A DNA stretch of 64,000 nt from Hexactinellida sp. DTS-2022 (Eukaryota > Porifera > Hexactinellida): contig JAPNXP010000009.1 of the NCBI GenBank assembly GCA_028753945.1, positions 4,588,001 to 4,652,000 on the forward strand. The letters run 5' to 3'. This document shows positions 32,462-43,681 of this stretch, one piece after another. The notes below the pieces were generated by a model. The model did no database searches, was not told the DNA's origin, and worked only from the letters and a program-made list of their open reading frames with translations. The translations under genes were made by a program, and so were the position numbers. Numbering within the stretch: the first letter of the stretch is position 1; every line of letters starts with the position of its first letter.

Positions 32462-33391
32462 TAATCTGGTCGTTGAAATTCAGAAATGGGTCATACCTAG
32501 AAAAAATTCATCAAAGCGTATTTTAGTATCATTATAAGCGGAATTTTTCGTAGAATAACATATCCAAAATCCGCTAAATTCCGTTTTGGAGATAATTTTT
32601 TACACGGGTGGCAGTGTCGGCCATTTCATAGTAAATCGCCGACATTTTCGTAACTAACTTTCTCAAATCAATTCTAATCAACTTATAATCATCATATTTA
32701 TAAAATTTCCAGCTATTTGATATATCACACGACAACATTTGGAGGATTTTTCCATAGCAACGCTGGAATGTATCAAAAATATATCAGGAATGTGCGAACA
32801 TTCCATTCTCAAATTGTGTGCCTATCCAATCTAGTGACCCCTCGTTCAACTCCACTAGTATAATCATACACATATCGACCCTCTAAAATGGGATTTGTCG
32901 AGATTAATCGAGATAAACCTAAAATAAGTAAAATTGAAGATTTTCAATCTCCTCAAATTCCATTTTAGAGGGTCGATATGTGTATAATTATACTAGTGGA
33001 GTTGAACGAGGGGTCACTAGATTGGATAGGCACAAAATTTTAGAATGGAATGTTCGCACATTCCTGATATATTTTTGATACATTCCAGCGTTGCTATGGA
33101 AAAAATCCTCCAAATGTTGTCATGTGATATATCAAATTGCTGGAAATTTTACGCTGAGTACAAATATGATGATTATAATTTGATTATAATTGATTTGAGA
33201 TAGTTAATTACGAAAATGTCGGCGATTTACTATGAAATGGCCGACACTGCCACCCGTGAAATAATTTCCCCAAAACGGATTTTAGCGGATTTTGGATATA
33301 TTATTCTACGAAAAATTCCGCCTCTAATGATACTAAAGACGCTTTGTATTAATTTTTTCTAGATTCAACCTTCCAAAGACCAGACTCTATA
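32462..33391. mobile_element. Large palindromic element (930 bp)
   Basis: Left arm 32470-32905 and right arm 32945-33385 are reverse complements over more than 400 bp with few differences, around a short spacer. The outer words are CTGGTC at the left and GACCAG at the right. The related intron at 26040-26060 lacks it (CACCATTATACAATAG is continuous there), so it is a real insertion. There is no ORF. It is a fold-back MITE of unknown superfamily. Confidence 0.85.
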
Positions 33392-33542
33392 TACAATAGT
33401 TTGAATTAGGGAGGTAGTTTGAAAAACTTTTCAAAAATCGGATTCAATCACGAAATTTTGAAATTTTGTAAGGTCATAACCTTTGAACCAGTTTACCGAA
33501 TTATTTGTAACTTGCACAAATTAAATGACAGACCATTGTCTA

Positions 33543-33792
33543 CTAACTAACGAAGTAACAGGCAAATCCGAGAAAGTTGGTGAAATGACTGGTCGAGTTG
33601 ACCTGGAATTCCCCAGGAGGGAAATCCTGGTTGTAAAACTGTTGCAGAATATCTATTAGCTTTAGATTCACGCATGCAGTGTCGCGAAATGTAACGCCTC
33701 CATTGGGAACTGTTTTGTCTCTTCTTTGCAAATTCACCCAATAAAGCTTTTCTGAGTTGGTCTGGTTTCTTCTGCATCTTGAAATGAAGCAA
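33543..33792 (-). pseudogene. PGKKDYV-family gene exon fragment, second copy
   Basis: Minus strand. Two overlapping frames: one with KKPDQLRKALLGEFAKKRQN, the other with TVPNGGVTFRDTACVNLK and PPGEFQ before a GT. The donor matches that at 25831. No domain was recognised; it is assigned by its match to 25.8 kb only. Confidence 0.4.
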
Positions 33793-33800
33793 CCGTCTGA

Positions 33801-34169
33801 CCTTTACACCTTTGAGCCGAAGAATTACGTAGTGGCATATTTCAGTTAGTAGCTAGCATAACCACAATAAAATCATTACATTTATGACAAACAAGAGTGT
33901 AATGCACAGTGGGCATTTCCAAGGGTGTAAGTGGAAATAGGAAAACTATGCTAGATAGACTCTAATGAAGTATTATTGACATATAGGTTATCGGTAGCTG
34001 CAAACCGAATGGCACCAGCAAAAATATTGAGTGTAATCTCATAACAGTAGTTTGGGACGATCAATGGTAAATCCATGATTTATTATATTTTTGGTTTTGT
34101 AACAATCATATATTAATCACTCATGATTATTGATTTTACATATTGAACTGGGGAAAAAATAATTGGAAT
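33801..34169. other. Gene-free stretch
   Basis: AT-rich; nothing recognised before the P-C terminus. Confidence 0.4.
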
Positions 34170-34448
34170 GTTTGTCCATAGCCTACTCTATATATGACCT
34201 ACCATCAAAGCTAATATTTTGCACCAAGGATGAAGTAGTGTACGATATTATTATTGACCCATATTTATTTACATTTATCTCTGTACAGTTAGAAATATTT
34301 TTAGTTGGATCAACTTGTTACTGATTTTTGTTAATTTTTATTTATTAATTAATCCAATTCTCCTTCCACCGATATTTTAAGCACTTCCTAGTACTATATT
34401 TGACTTTGTTTCTTTTTAATAAATAGTTAGATATTTAATTTTTCTCAA

Positions 34449-34488
34449 TGCCGAACTGTTCTGCCCCTGGTTGTAGGGGTAATTATAC
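34449..34488 (+). pseudogene. P-C transposase, start and first THAP residues
   Basis: ATG at 34449 opens MPNCSAPGCRGNY, the first half of the THAP zinc finger with its first two Cys ligands. The exon is cut by the Merlin element after the codons for NYT and resumes at 40609. Confidence 0.88.
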
Positions 34489-34833
34489 GGTACAATTCTA
34501 GAATCTTACACCCCCCATTTTTACTAAGTAACCATAATACCTGTTATTCTCGTGTATACCACTCGTTACAATAAGCAAAATGAGACAAAAAGAATCTAAA
34601 TCGGTCCACTTTTGACTGAATTACAGTTAATTTTCGTTTATAAGCCAAAGTCAATGGAGAAATGTTGTTACATTAAAAGAAGCCAATTATGCATCAAAAC
34701 ACTGTTATGCGATACGCATACTGCATTCTTGTTACCTTTTTGAAGTAATACGATTCTAACTCAGGTACGTAATATGCGAAATTCTCACAGAGCAACAGTG
34801 ATTCACTGTAATTGTATGTTGCGATAGTTCATA
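34489..34833 (+). repeat. Merlin left terminal inverted repeat
   Basis: 345 bp, over 95 percent complementary by eye to 40256-40600. Ends at GCGATAGTTCATA. Confidence 0.92.
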
Positions 34834-35096
34834 CCAATATTATTGAAATAGAACTGCCTTGGAATGTATTAACATGAGTACATGCAGATATTATTACAGA
34901 TAGATAACAAACAATTTTGAGGATAATATTTAGTAATTGTATGTTCACTAGAGAGTAGTAGAATAAATCCTACGGATGTTAAAATTTAGGATGGATGGAG
35001 ATGATAAACAAGTATTTAATATGCATTAACTTAATTTACCTCTCTAAATAATGTTGTTCTTTGTTACATGCTAGTATCTTTAAGATTTAGCGAATG

Positions 35097-35428
35097 CATA
35101 GTAACCGCGTACGTTTGTACGGTACGAAATAATACTTTGTGAACAATCAAACAATATATACAAGTATTTCTATATTTCAAATAATAATTCATAAACAAGG
35201 ATCTTATCTATTATAGTTCTATTATAGTTTGTACTAAGAATCGACAGTAAATCTTGATAAATTTACCTAACTAATTCTTCGATAAAAAATAAGAATCAAG
35301 AGCTAAAATATAAGCATCTATACTATCATTAACTAAGTACGTACATAGTGCGTAAGTCCGGTACGAAAGGATAATCTGCGTACTAAGTTCGTACCGTAGC
35401 GTACAGTACGCCGTACTAGGTTACTATG
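35097..35428. mobile_element. hAT-like MITE in Merlin (332 bp)
   Basis: Ends CATAGTAACC and GGTTACTATG, with many GTACG words inside. Duplication AGCGAATG and AGCAAATC, 6 of 8. Confidence 0.7.
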
Positions 35429-35453
35429 AGCAAATCTGAAGTGAACTCAACTA

Positions 35454-35543
35454 CAGTGAAACCCCGGTATCCGAACTTCGATTATCCGAAATCCCGATTA
35501 TCCGAACATTTTGTCTGACCCCAAGATAATCAGGGTTGCACTG
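35454..35543. mobile_element. Tigger-type MITE (90 bp)
   Basis: TA-flanked; ends CAGTGAAACCCCGGTATCCG and ATCAGGGTTGCACTG. Contains GATTATCCGAA words. Confidence 0.8.
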
Positions 35544-35849
35544 TATATCTAGGTGTTAATATTAATTTTGATGAGAGCAGGGGTTTATCCAGAAATTTAT
35601 TGGCCAACAAATCTTGCCAAACACCCGGATGCGGAACCTAATTAAGAATCACACTGTAACCAACCTCTCAAACGATGCTGGGCCCTTTATGTGCTAGGCA
35701 CCTAGGTAAACCCTGGATGAGAGAGTACAGTAACAATTCATTTGGATAAGCATAGAGAATATATGAACTACACATAACTTTGGAGCAATGCAAATATACT
35801 AATGGAATAAACTTAAATCATTATTATAATATCATACAGAATACTTGCT

Positions 35850-36316
35850 TTAGACTACAGGGTATTGATTTCTAATTTCTATTACTAAATTATTGGAAAT
35901 GTTTTCATTATGCCTCTTCTTCCAACAGTATTCGGCTAAGTAGATATCCAGTAATTCTTGATTGGTTGTCATAGAATTCCTCATTTTCTTCTTAGCCTGT
36001 CCCCAGGTACTCTCAATCGTTTGAGAATGTATATCTGTCCCCGGAACTACGAAATGGATGCTATGGTTCACCTTCAAATGAGTAAAGTTACCTGGAGGAA
36101 TTAGATTATATGATGCCCATTCATCACTTAAGATTGTTGTTCCTAGTTTTATATACCGCTCAATTATGGGATCAAGGTAGCAGCTGATCGATCATCCACT
36201 GAAATCATAAAAGCCTCTTTGGAATCTCTGTCAATTCCTCCAAAGAGCCATTTTCCAGATAGTTGTCTACCGCGATGGTATTTCCTCCTTCCGAATTTGC
36301 TTTCATCAATCTCTAC
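35850..36316 (-). pseudogene. Merlin transposase, catalytic part
   Basis: Minus strand. Begins directly after the inserted MITE with VVEIDESKFGRRKYHRG (first catalytic Asp), GKWLFGGIDRDS and SVDDRSAATL. After a one-base shift near 36165 it continues with ERYIKLGTTILSDEWASY (second Asp), VNHSIHFV, IHSQTIESTWGQAKKKMR (third acidic residue) and YLAEYCWKKRH. ISXO2-type DDE transposases cut at long inverted repeats. Apart from this shift and the MITE the gene is well preserved. Confidence 0.92.
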
Positions 36317-36318
36317 TA

Positions 36319-36818
36319 CAGTGCAACCTCTATAAGTGGGGTCTCTATAAATGGGGAACCTCCATAAGTGGGGAATTTTTTTACCATATTCGTATATATC
36401 CATACAAATGAACCTCTATAAGCGGGGAAGTGGGGAATGGGGGACCATAAATTTCAAGGAGTTTTTATCTGCATACAAAACAACCTCCATTAATGGGGGG
36501 AATGGACAAATCCTAACATGATTCTTATAAAATAATACAATATTTCCAATAAATCGACTCTAAAGTTCTACAGAAAAAATATTTTCGATTGATCTACTCT
36601 GATGTTTTAAGAAGAAATCTCCTAGTGTAGATCAGCAGTTAACTAAATTGTCATAATATACAAATAATAACTATAACGTGCATTAATGTGTGTGTTATAT
36701 GAATACTTTGTATAATATAGCATATATAATGTTTTTCCAATTGAATTTTATAATCGGGGAATGGGGGGCAATTGAAATTTTCCCCGTCCCATGCTCCCCA
36801 CTTATAGAGGTTCCACTG
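36319..36818. mobile_element. Tigger-type MITE inside the Merlin transposase (500 bp)
   Basis: TA-flanked; starts CAGTGCAACCTCTATAAGTG and ends CACTTATAGAGGTTCCACTG. The interior repeats ATAAGTGGGGAA words. It splits the Merlin gene between GGPGHI and VEIDES. Confidence 0.92.
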
Positions 36819-36820
36819 TA

Positions 36821-37331
36821 TATGTCCAGGACCACCAATTGGTTCTGGGTTAGCGAGGTATCTTTCAACACAGAGATCACGTAAGAAGTTTTTCCAATCG
36901 GTGATGGTAGCTGTTGCCCATCCCAAATTCTTGTGTACAAATTTGGTGTCTTGTAGGCCTTCAGCCCAAAAAAATAAAAACTCTACAAGTTCTGTTAATG
37001 ACAAGTTTGATCCTTCAAAAAATGATCCTACTCGTCGATGTGCAAACTTTTTGCAGTTTTTCTTAGGACATCTCCAGCCCAACCCATCAATGACTTTTGT
37101 GAAAATTCCCTCGCGCATATCTGTGCCGCACTTACAAATTATACCTCTCGCTAAGAGTTCGTGAACTCTCAACCAATCGGTAGACGTATCTTCATTGATA
37201 GTGATTTGTAAGAATAGTTCCTTCAGGTTCATTTCCTCAATGTATGGAAAAGTAGAGGGTAACATAATTGGGGTAAATATAGGCGTCGCCATAATAAAGT
37301 GAAGAGATTCAAGTTGTCGAGTCGAGTACAA
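36821..37331 (-). pseudogene. Merlin transposase, N-terminal part
   Basis: Minus strand, up to 226 aa in the frame, of which the last 60 read into the MITE. It contains a zinc-binding block (CKCGTDM and WRCPKKNCKKFAHRR, about residues 72-105), FFEGSNLSLTELVEFLFFWA and GWATATITDWKNFLRD. This is the DNA-binding N-terminal half usual for ISXO2-like transposases. The likely start is MATPIF at 37292, as the first 14 codons seem to be leader. The gene continues at 36316. Confidence 0.9.
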
Positions 37332-37902
37332 AAGTATAATTTGGGTAATACATTTTTTTAATTTATAGCAAATATGATAACATAAATTGTCTTTAAATAT
37401 TGTGCATGAATGAAAATGCTATTTGTGAAGTATAAACTACTAATTTTAGTTAATGGATGAGCTAACTTTCACAATGTTCCTTTAACTATATAATTTCAAT
37501 AGCATGCTGCATTATAATTCATTCAAAAAGTATAATTACATGGCTATAGATTGTTTTCACACATAAGTTAATATGGTAGGGATTTATATTTACGAATTGT
37601 ATGGATCATTCCATAATACTTGTACAATAGAAGTTTGCTCTAATAACCATATCTAAGTGTTTAATTGGAAACTTTAAAATTATTTTCTGTCAAAATTGAT
37701 GTGTTTTGGGTTAAGATGTTTATAAAAATATCCTATTCGCATTGGTTAGGGCAATCTTGATCCTTTAAAATATGCAAGCTCTCCAATAATATATCTGTAA
37801 ATACTTGTATTTACAGAGCAAAGCAACGTAAACAATCTAGGCCAAAAGCTAATGTTGTCTCATATATTTAACATAATTATTTTCTTTCGGATTGTTCTAA
37901 GT
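37332..37902. other. Merlin 5-prime region
   Basis: AT-rich, no gene and no repeat recognised. Confidence 0.4.
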
Positions 37903-38512
37903 ACTCTTCCAGTTCTAACTTTACTGCTTTGTTTTAATTGTCAAAAACTGATTGAGCAACTGGATAAGTGCTACAGAATCGAAATTTAATAGTTGGTAAT
38001 TGGAATATTAAATATAGAACTAAGTTAGATATACCAAAATTTAAATACCTACTTAAGAAAATTCTAGAGTTGTCCTAGTATGGATTAGCAGCTTGATTTC
38101 AATTCGTTTAAATTGATTATAGTGTCTCTTCAGTTGTTATTGTCTTAATTAATTAATTTTAAGCTGTTATTTGATTGAGAATAATTGATTATCAAATAAC
38201 TAATTGGAATGGATGAATTTACTCTCAGCCAATTAGATTACATTCTGAGTCAGGCATTCTATCCTTCACAATAACAACTGAAGAGACACTATAATCAATT
38301 TAAACGAATTGAAATCAAGCTGCTAATCCATACTAGGACATCTCTAGAATTTTCTTAAGTAGGTATTTAAATTTGGGTATACGTAACTAACTTAGTTCTA
38401 TATTTAATATTCCAATTACCAACTATTAAATTTCGATTCTGTAGCACTTATCCAGTTGCTCAATCAGTTCTTGACAATTAAAACAAAGCAGTAAAGTTAG
38501 AACTGGAAGAGT
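37903..38512. mobile_element. Palindromic MITE in Merlin (610 bp)
   Basis: Arms 37903-38150 and 38275-38512 are nearly perfect inverted repeats beginning ACTCTTCCAGTTCTAACTTT. The 120-bp centre is unpaired. Flanks share TAAG, too short to call a duplication. Confidence 0.85.
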
Positions 38513-39041
38513 TAAGGATCGACAGCAGAAGAAATTCGGAATTCCCAAATAAACTAGTGAGAGTTAGCAGTAATGTTCTATTTGTAGTTCGTACATGAAG
38601 TTAGATAAATATAATATAAATTAATAATTGTTTGAGGAACTAAATAATATCAATTATTATTGTTATTTACATAGTACATAGTATAAAAACTCAATTTATA
38701 ATATTTGATAGTATTTTAGTAATAATTACCGAAATATTATGGTCAATCCAGAAATTTTATTACTGTGCGGATGGGGAAATACCCTACTTCGAAATAAGTC
38801 AGTTAGATAATTGTCATTGTCAAGCTATTATTGGAATAAATTATCTAGTATACAGGGGAGGGTCCAGGGTAGCGTCACCTCCTGGTGGGGGAAAATAGAT
38901 TTCAAGTGAAACTTGAAATCTTTTAGAATTATGAACAAATAAGAACCATCGAATAATAAGTATTACTGTTTATATTGATTTCCAAGTAAAGAATCAGATA
39001 AAATATATATTGTAATGGGGGGGGGGTAGCGCCCAAGAATC
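38513..39041. other. Gene-free Merlin interior
   Basis: No ORF is supported. Around 38855 a CAGGGGAGGG word and at 39018 a G10 run suggest the end of another decayed hAT-like element. Confidence 0.4.
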
Positions 39042-39562
39042 CAGAGCATTAGAAGAGCGGCCCACCAGATGCGCGCTCCATTTTTCAGGAGCTGAAGGTG
39101 GAGCGCGCGCCTTTGAAATTTGAGGAGCGAAAGCTTGAGCGCCGCTAGATTTTTTCGGGACGTGCTCACTGGAGCTCACTCCTTTTTAAAATATCACTAT
39201 TCTAATATACAATTACCTGAATAATAGAGTTATCACGAAGATTGGATAATTTGAGCATGCAGAACATACAATTGCCTTATATAAACAAGGGCACGTGTAA
39301 TTTGGTACGTAATTATTTTATTGATAATGTAGTAAAATAACTAAGTTACCATGGGGTTTCCGCAGTTTTTAATTAAGCGCGAATCAAAATTAATTAACTA
39401 GATACACATCTTTGTTTATTTAGCATATTTTGGTGCAAAAGAAATGAAGGAGCGAAAAGTGAGCGCGCTCCTTTTTTTATCGGAGTGCGAAAAGAGGAGC
39501 GCCGCTCTTTATTATGGTTAGGAGCGCGCTCCAAGAAATAATAAGGAGCGCTTAATGCTCTG
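39042..39562. mobile_element. hAT-like MITE with GAGCGC words (521 bp)
   Basis: Ends CAGAGCATTAGAAGAGCG and GAGCGCTTAATGCTCTG. Duplication CAAGAATC and CGAGAATC, 7 of 8. The ends carry many GGAGCGCGCTCC words. Similar words occur at 63690-63815. Confidence 0.82.
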
Positions 39563-40255
39563 CGAGAATCCAATAACCCTATCTGCTACGTAAATCAATC
39601 AGGATACTAATTTAGATAGTGAGGAGTTACCAATTGTTGAATGTGTTATTATTTAAAAAGAATTTTAAATTAGTTAAGTAATGTGTAATGTGATTTCGCT
39701 GAAAAATTAAAGTGTACAGTTGGATGTGAAATTTAAAATTTTCAAAATATTGTCAGTGTGATCACAACAAATCAATGACTAAGAGATTATATTTGATAAA
39801 ATTAACACAAATTGAAATTCCATTCATGTTACTAGGTACATTGAAATGTTTAAAGTAGTGAATAGTAATTGAATTTTGTAAATTATACTTAAATTATAAA
39901 CATTATCATAATGAGGCATTTAGAATATACAAATTCTGATTAAATATTTGGATAATACGTAGTCTGATTACTCTAGGTGCACAATTTCTAATCATTACGA
40001 TCATTTCCCACTGAGATACAGCCACATTCCCATGTGTGCCACTTGTGCCACAAGTGGCAAGTGGTTAGGCCACTTATGCCACTTCATGGATATTGTATAA
40101 AATTGACTTAAAATATCAATGATATGAAGTTGGGAATCATGGCAATATATTTAAAGTCATTTTAGAGTAGTTTAAACAGCCGTCAACAAACGATTTGAAG
40201 CATATTTTGTCTGGAATATAATTCCTGTTGTTCAAATACATTTGACCGGTCAGTG
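39563..40255. other. Gene-free Merlin interior
   Basis: AT-rich. A small palindromic cluster of CCACTTGTGCCACAAGTGG lies at 40035-40085. Confidence 0.45.
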
Positions 40256-40600
40256 TATGAACTATCGCAACATACAATTACAGTGAATCACTGTTGCTCT
40301 GTGAGAATTTCGAATATTACGTAACTGAGTTAGAATCGTATTACTTCAAAAAGGTAACAAGAATGCAGTATGCGTATCGCATAACAGTGTTTTGATGCAT
40401 AATTGGCTTCTTTTAATGTAACAACATTTCTCCATTGACTTTGGCTTATAAACGAAAATTAACTGTAATTCAGTCAAAAGTGGACCGATTTAGATTCTTT
40501 TTGTCTCATTTTGCTTATTTTAACGAGTGCTATACACGAGAATAACAGGTATTATGGTTACTTAGAAAAAATGGGTGGTGTAAGATTCTAGAATTGTACC
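40256..40600 (-). repeat. Merlin right terminal inverted repeat
   Basis: Reverse complement of 34489-34833; ends GATTCTAGAATTGTACC. Confidence 0.92.
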
Positions 40601-40608
40601 AATTATAC

Positions 40609-43442
40609 CCCATAAGAGCGCGTCCCAGTTTTAAACTTCCAGATGGTCCACCTGAGTTACGACATGCCTGGATACGTGCTCTCCATCGTGAGGACATTTC
40701 TGACCTGAAAATGGTCTATGTGTGTGCTAAACATTTTCCGAGGTAAGATATTCAATATTTTCACACGGTATCCAGAGGAGATGGCACATCCTATGAGGTC
40801 CCGCGAGGAAGACCCAAATTATATGCTGGCGCTGCCCCCTCTCTCCTTCCTGGTTGTCCGTCTTATTATGCCTCTATCCCTTCAATTAGAATCAAACGAA
40901 CTCGGTTCTCTTACGACTCCAAAGAGGAAGATTTATTGAACCAAGCAACTAATCTCAGCTTGAGATCAGAGAATACAGAAATGGAGAAGTTTCGTGTTGG
41001 TTGTATACAAGAAATACGAGATCAGTTAGTTTTGATAACAATCCCAACTGACTGGTTAGTTTGAATTCAAACAGATAATTGTGTGAGATTTTTTTGCTTA
41101 AGATAGAAAATAATAATATTTATGCAGATGTTTCTCTTGAAATAGATTCTTTTTTATCTGTGAACGGATATATAAATATAATTAATATTATATATATGGG
41201 AGGAGTCCATTTCTCTCTCACTTATCTCTATCACTGATATCCGACAAATTGAAACGCTGTTTACAGAGATTACTCTGAAACTTAGTTCTTCCCCTCAGAA
41301 GAAACATCCTCACCATATCTCTAAAGCAAAAGAACTAATTGAGGAGGCCATATGTAATCTATTAGATAGTGATGAAACAGAATTCAATTGTTCCTATTTG
41401 CCAAGATTACAATTTATTCTTGGCCAACTAGAGAATGTGGGTATTTACAAGAAGAGAAGGAGTTATAATGTTCTTACACAAATTCTGGCCATAAAAACGC
41501 ATCTGGTTTCTCCTGCTAGTTACAAATTCTCCAAAGTTCAGAATGCAATTCTTTTCCACATGTTCATACACTAGAAAGTTGTACTCTTCTTTTGGGCTGG
41601 AAAACGACTCTTGTACTTACCATAGCCAGGTAACTTCGTCTTTAAGTTCTCAAGAGAAGAATGTAATTATTCAGTAGGATGAGATCCACGTTAACTTAAG
41701 TCTGAGGGGTGGGAAGGGTGAGAAAATATTTGGTCCTGACTTATCCCCTGAATACCCCACAAGAACTGTATTTGCTATCATGGTTTCTAGTTTACACAAA
41801 AAATGGTCCTGTATTTCTCGTTTGATACCTTGCGCATCTATATCTGCTGAATACCTTTCCTATAATTAAGTCTTGTATTTTGGATATCGAATCTTGCGGT
41901 TTGAAAGTACAGATTATTTCTACCGACAATTACCCTTTAAAAGACAACTTATTCAAGTTATTTTCTCCAACTAAACAGTTAGAGACTAGTGTACCACACC
42001 CTTCTGATAATAAAAGAAACCTCTATGTTACTTTTGACTTTGTGCACATTTTGAAAAGTATTCGAAACAACTGGTTGAATCAGAAAGATATTCGGAAACC
42101 TTTCACTTTCCCAACTTTCAGAACATTAAGCTGGATTACTGTGTGTATCCTGTTCAAGTTTACTCTGCATCTTTTAGTGATGTGCGTCTCCTCTATAATT
42201 TAGAGAAAGAATCCTTAGCTAAGTTAGCACCTAGCTTGACTATCAAAGCTTGTTATCCTTCTGCTATTGAGCGCAAAAATATGAAACTTGTTTTGAAAGT
42301 ATTCAACGAATTAACTGTTGCAGCTCTGAAGTTACTGAATGAACTCCGTAACCAAGAAGACCGAAACAATACACAAGACATTGTTGAAATGCTTCTTCTA
42401 ATTCGGAAGCTTTTCAACATAAATACCCCACTTAACGTAAACGTTTGAATGATGATATCTCAAGACCTCTAACATACCAGGACGAACGATTTCCATTCTT
42501 AGCTTGTGTTGTTATTCGGTTAGAGACTTGGCTGGCCTTGCCAGGAAATGTAGGAAAGTTAAGTAAACAAATGTTTACCAGTTTTAAACACGCTTATACT
42601 GTATTGCCTCAGATAACTAACCATTTAACTGGATTTTGTGGATTTAACTATCTTTTGACATCCCTTTTACAGACAGATCCATTGGAACATCACTTTGGCC
42701 TATATCGTATGATGTCAGGTTCAAACTATCATATCTCGTATCTTCAAATCCTTGAAACTTAACGCCGCCTCAAGTTATCTAACATATTAAAGATTTTTGC
42801 TTCACAACAAGATTGTGGCTCATATTCAATTCAGACATTTATTGATTCATACTCATCCTTTGATACGAATAATGGCGATGAAATCGATGTCCAACTAGTC
42901 TGGGATTAATTGATGATCTAACTTCCATTGAATGTAGTTTACAGACTCTTCAGTCATTAACTTTTATTGCTGGTTATGGAGTACATAAATATATTTTTAA
43001 AACTCAGCCATGTCATGTTTGCATTGATCTTTTGACCATTGACAGAGACTTTATCTTTGATGAAGATTCACAACCCGATTTCAGGCTTCTGCAATTAACT
43101 GACCGTGGTGGCCTAAAGTATCCATCTGAGTTTATCCTCAAATTTATAGTAACTTTATGGAAGACGTTAATTGCAATTGAAAGCAAAGAAAACTTGTTGG
43201 CGATATTGAGGGAAGGATCATCCAGAAAAATTATTGTGAAAGTAACCTTGATATTCTTAGAAGAGACTGATGCGATTGCTAAATTGAGTTGCATTTCTTG
43301 TGGTGTCTCTATTTTGACTATCCTAAAAAATCTTATTTTCACTTGCGGCAACTGTTTACTAGCTAACAAGGTTAATAATTATAACTCCGCTGTTGCATCT
43401 AAAGGTATAGACAAGCGAAAACTGATGAAGTTCTCACATTAA
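40609..43442 (+). pseudogene. P-C transposase, remainder
   Basis: Plus strand. The second THAP half (GPPELRHAWIRALHRED, VYVCAKHF near 40655-40735) is in a frame shifted by one base. Then come the NQATNLSLRSENTEME block (40935), a DEIHV block with a stop directly before it (about 41665-41700), DIESCGLKVQIISTDNYPL (41880), TFDFVHILKSIRNNWLNQ (42030), KLAPSLTIKACYPS (42225), FNINTPLNV (42415), DPLEHHFGLYRMMSGS (42680) and DRGGLKYPSEF (43105), ending in NYNSAVASKGIDKRK. The 107-, 101- and 105-aa frames at 41880-42762 are the same as in P-A, including the two frameshifts between them. Confidence 0.9.
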
Positions 43443-43681
43443 TGAAATACACCTAGAAGGCTACTCTTCTTTTATTATTATTGTTATTTGACCCACATTA
43501 TTCTTTATGTATTCTTATCATTGTTGTTAAGTAAGCAATATAGACTCAATAGAGAAAATCTATTAATTTACTAGAATTATTTATTATAACAGATTAATTT
43601 CTAAAATTAATCTCATCGTACACTACTTCATCCATGGTACATTTGATGGTAGGCCTTATATAGAGTAGGCTATGGTTTGTC

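Larger units (their letters stand above)
32200..33800 (-). repeat. Inverted relative of 25.5-26.3 kb (intron and exon end)
   Basis: Minus-strand match to the intron and exon border at 25820-26290: ACTATGACATAGCATTCGGG-type tract, AACATCCAACTTGATACTTT, AACTATTGTAT and the GAATTCCAG donor side all recur. A 930-bp palindromic element separates the two halves. Confidence 0.8.
34834..35849. other. Merlin interior without gene
   Basis: No ORF. Contains two MITEs (35097-35428, 35454-35543). Confidence 0.5.
34489..40600 (-). mobile_element. Merlin-type DNA transposon in the P-C THAP exon
   Basis: 6.1 kb with long inverted repeats of about 345 bp (34489-34833 and 40256-40600), starting GGTACAATTCTAGAATC. 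Exact 8-bp duplication AATTATAC (34481-34488, 40601-40608). It carries an ISXO2-like (Merlin superfamily) transposase on the minus strand; long TIRs beginning GG and 8-9 bp duplications fit this superfamily. Its interior holds at least five further MITE-like insertions. Confidence 0.93.
34177..43674 (+). mobile_element. P-type element, copy P-C, split by a Merlin element
   Basis: Ends CATAGCCTACTCTATATATG and TATATAGAGTAGGCTATG are inverted, with an exact 7-bp duplication GTTTGTC (34170-34176, 43675-43681). Without the Merlin insertion it is about 3.4 kb. Very similar to P-A, but still with the complete THAP region. Confidence 0.93.
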
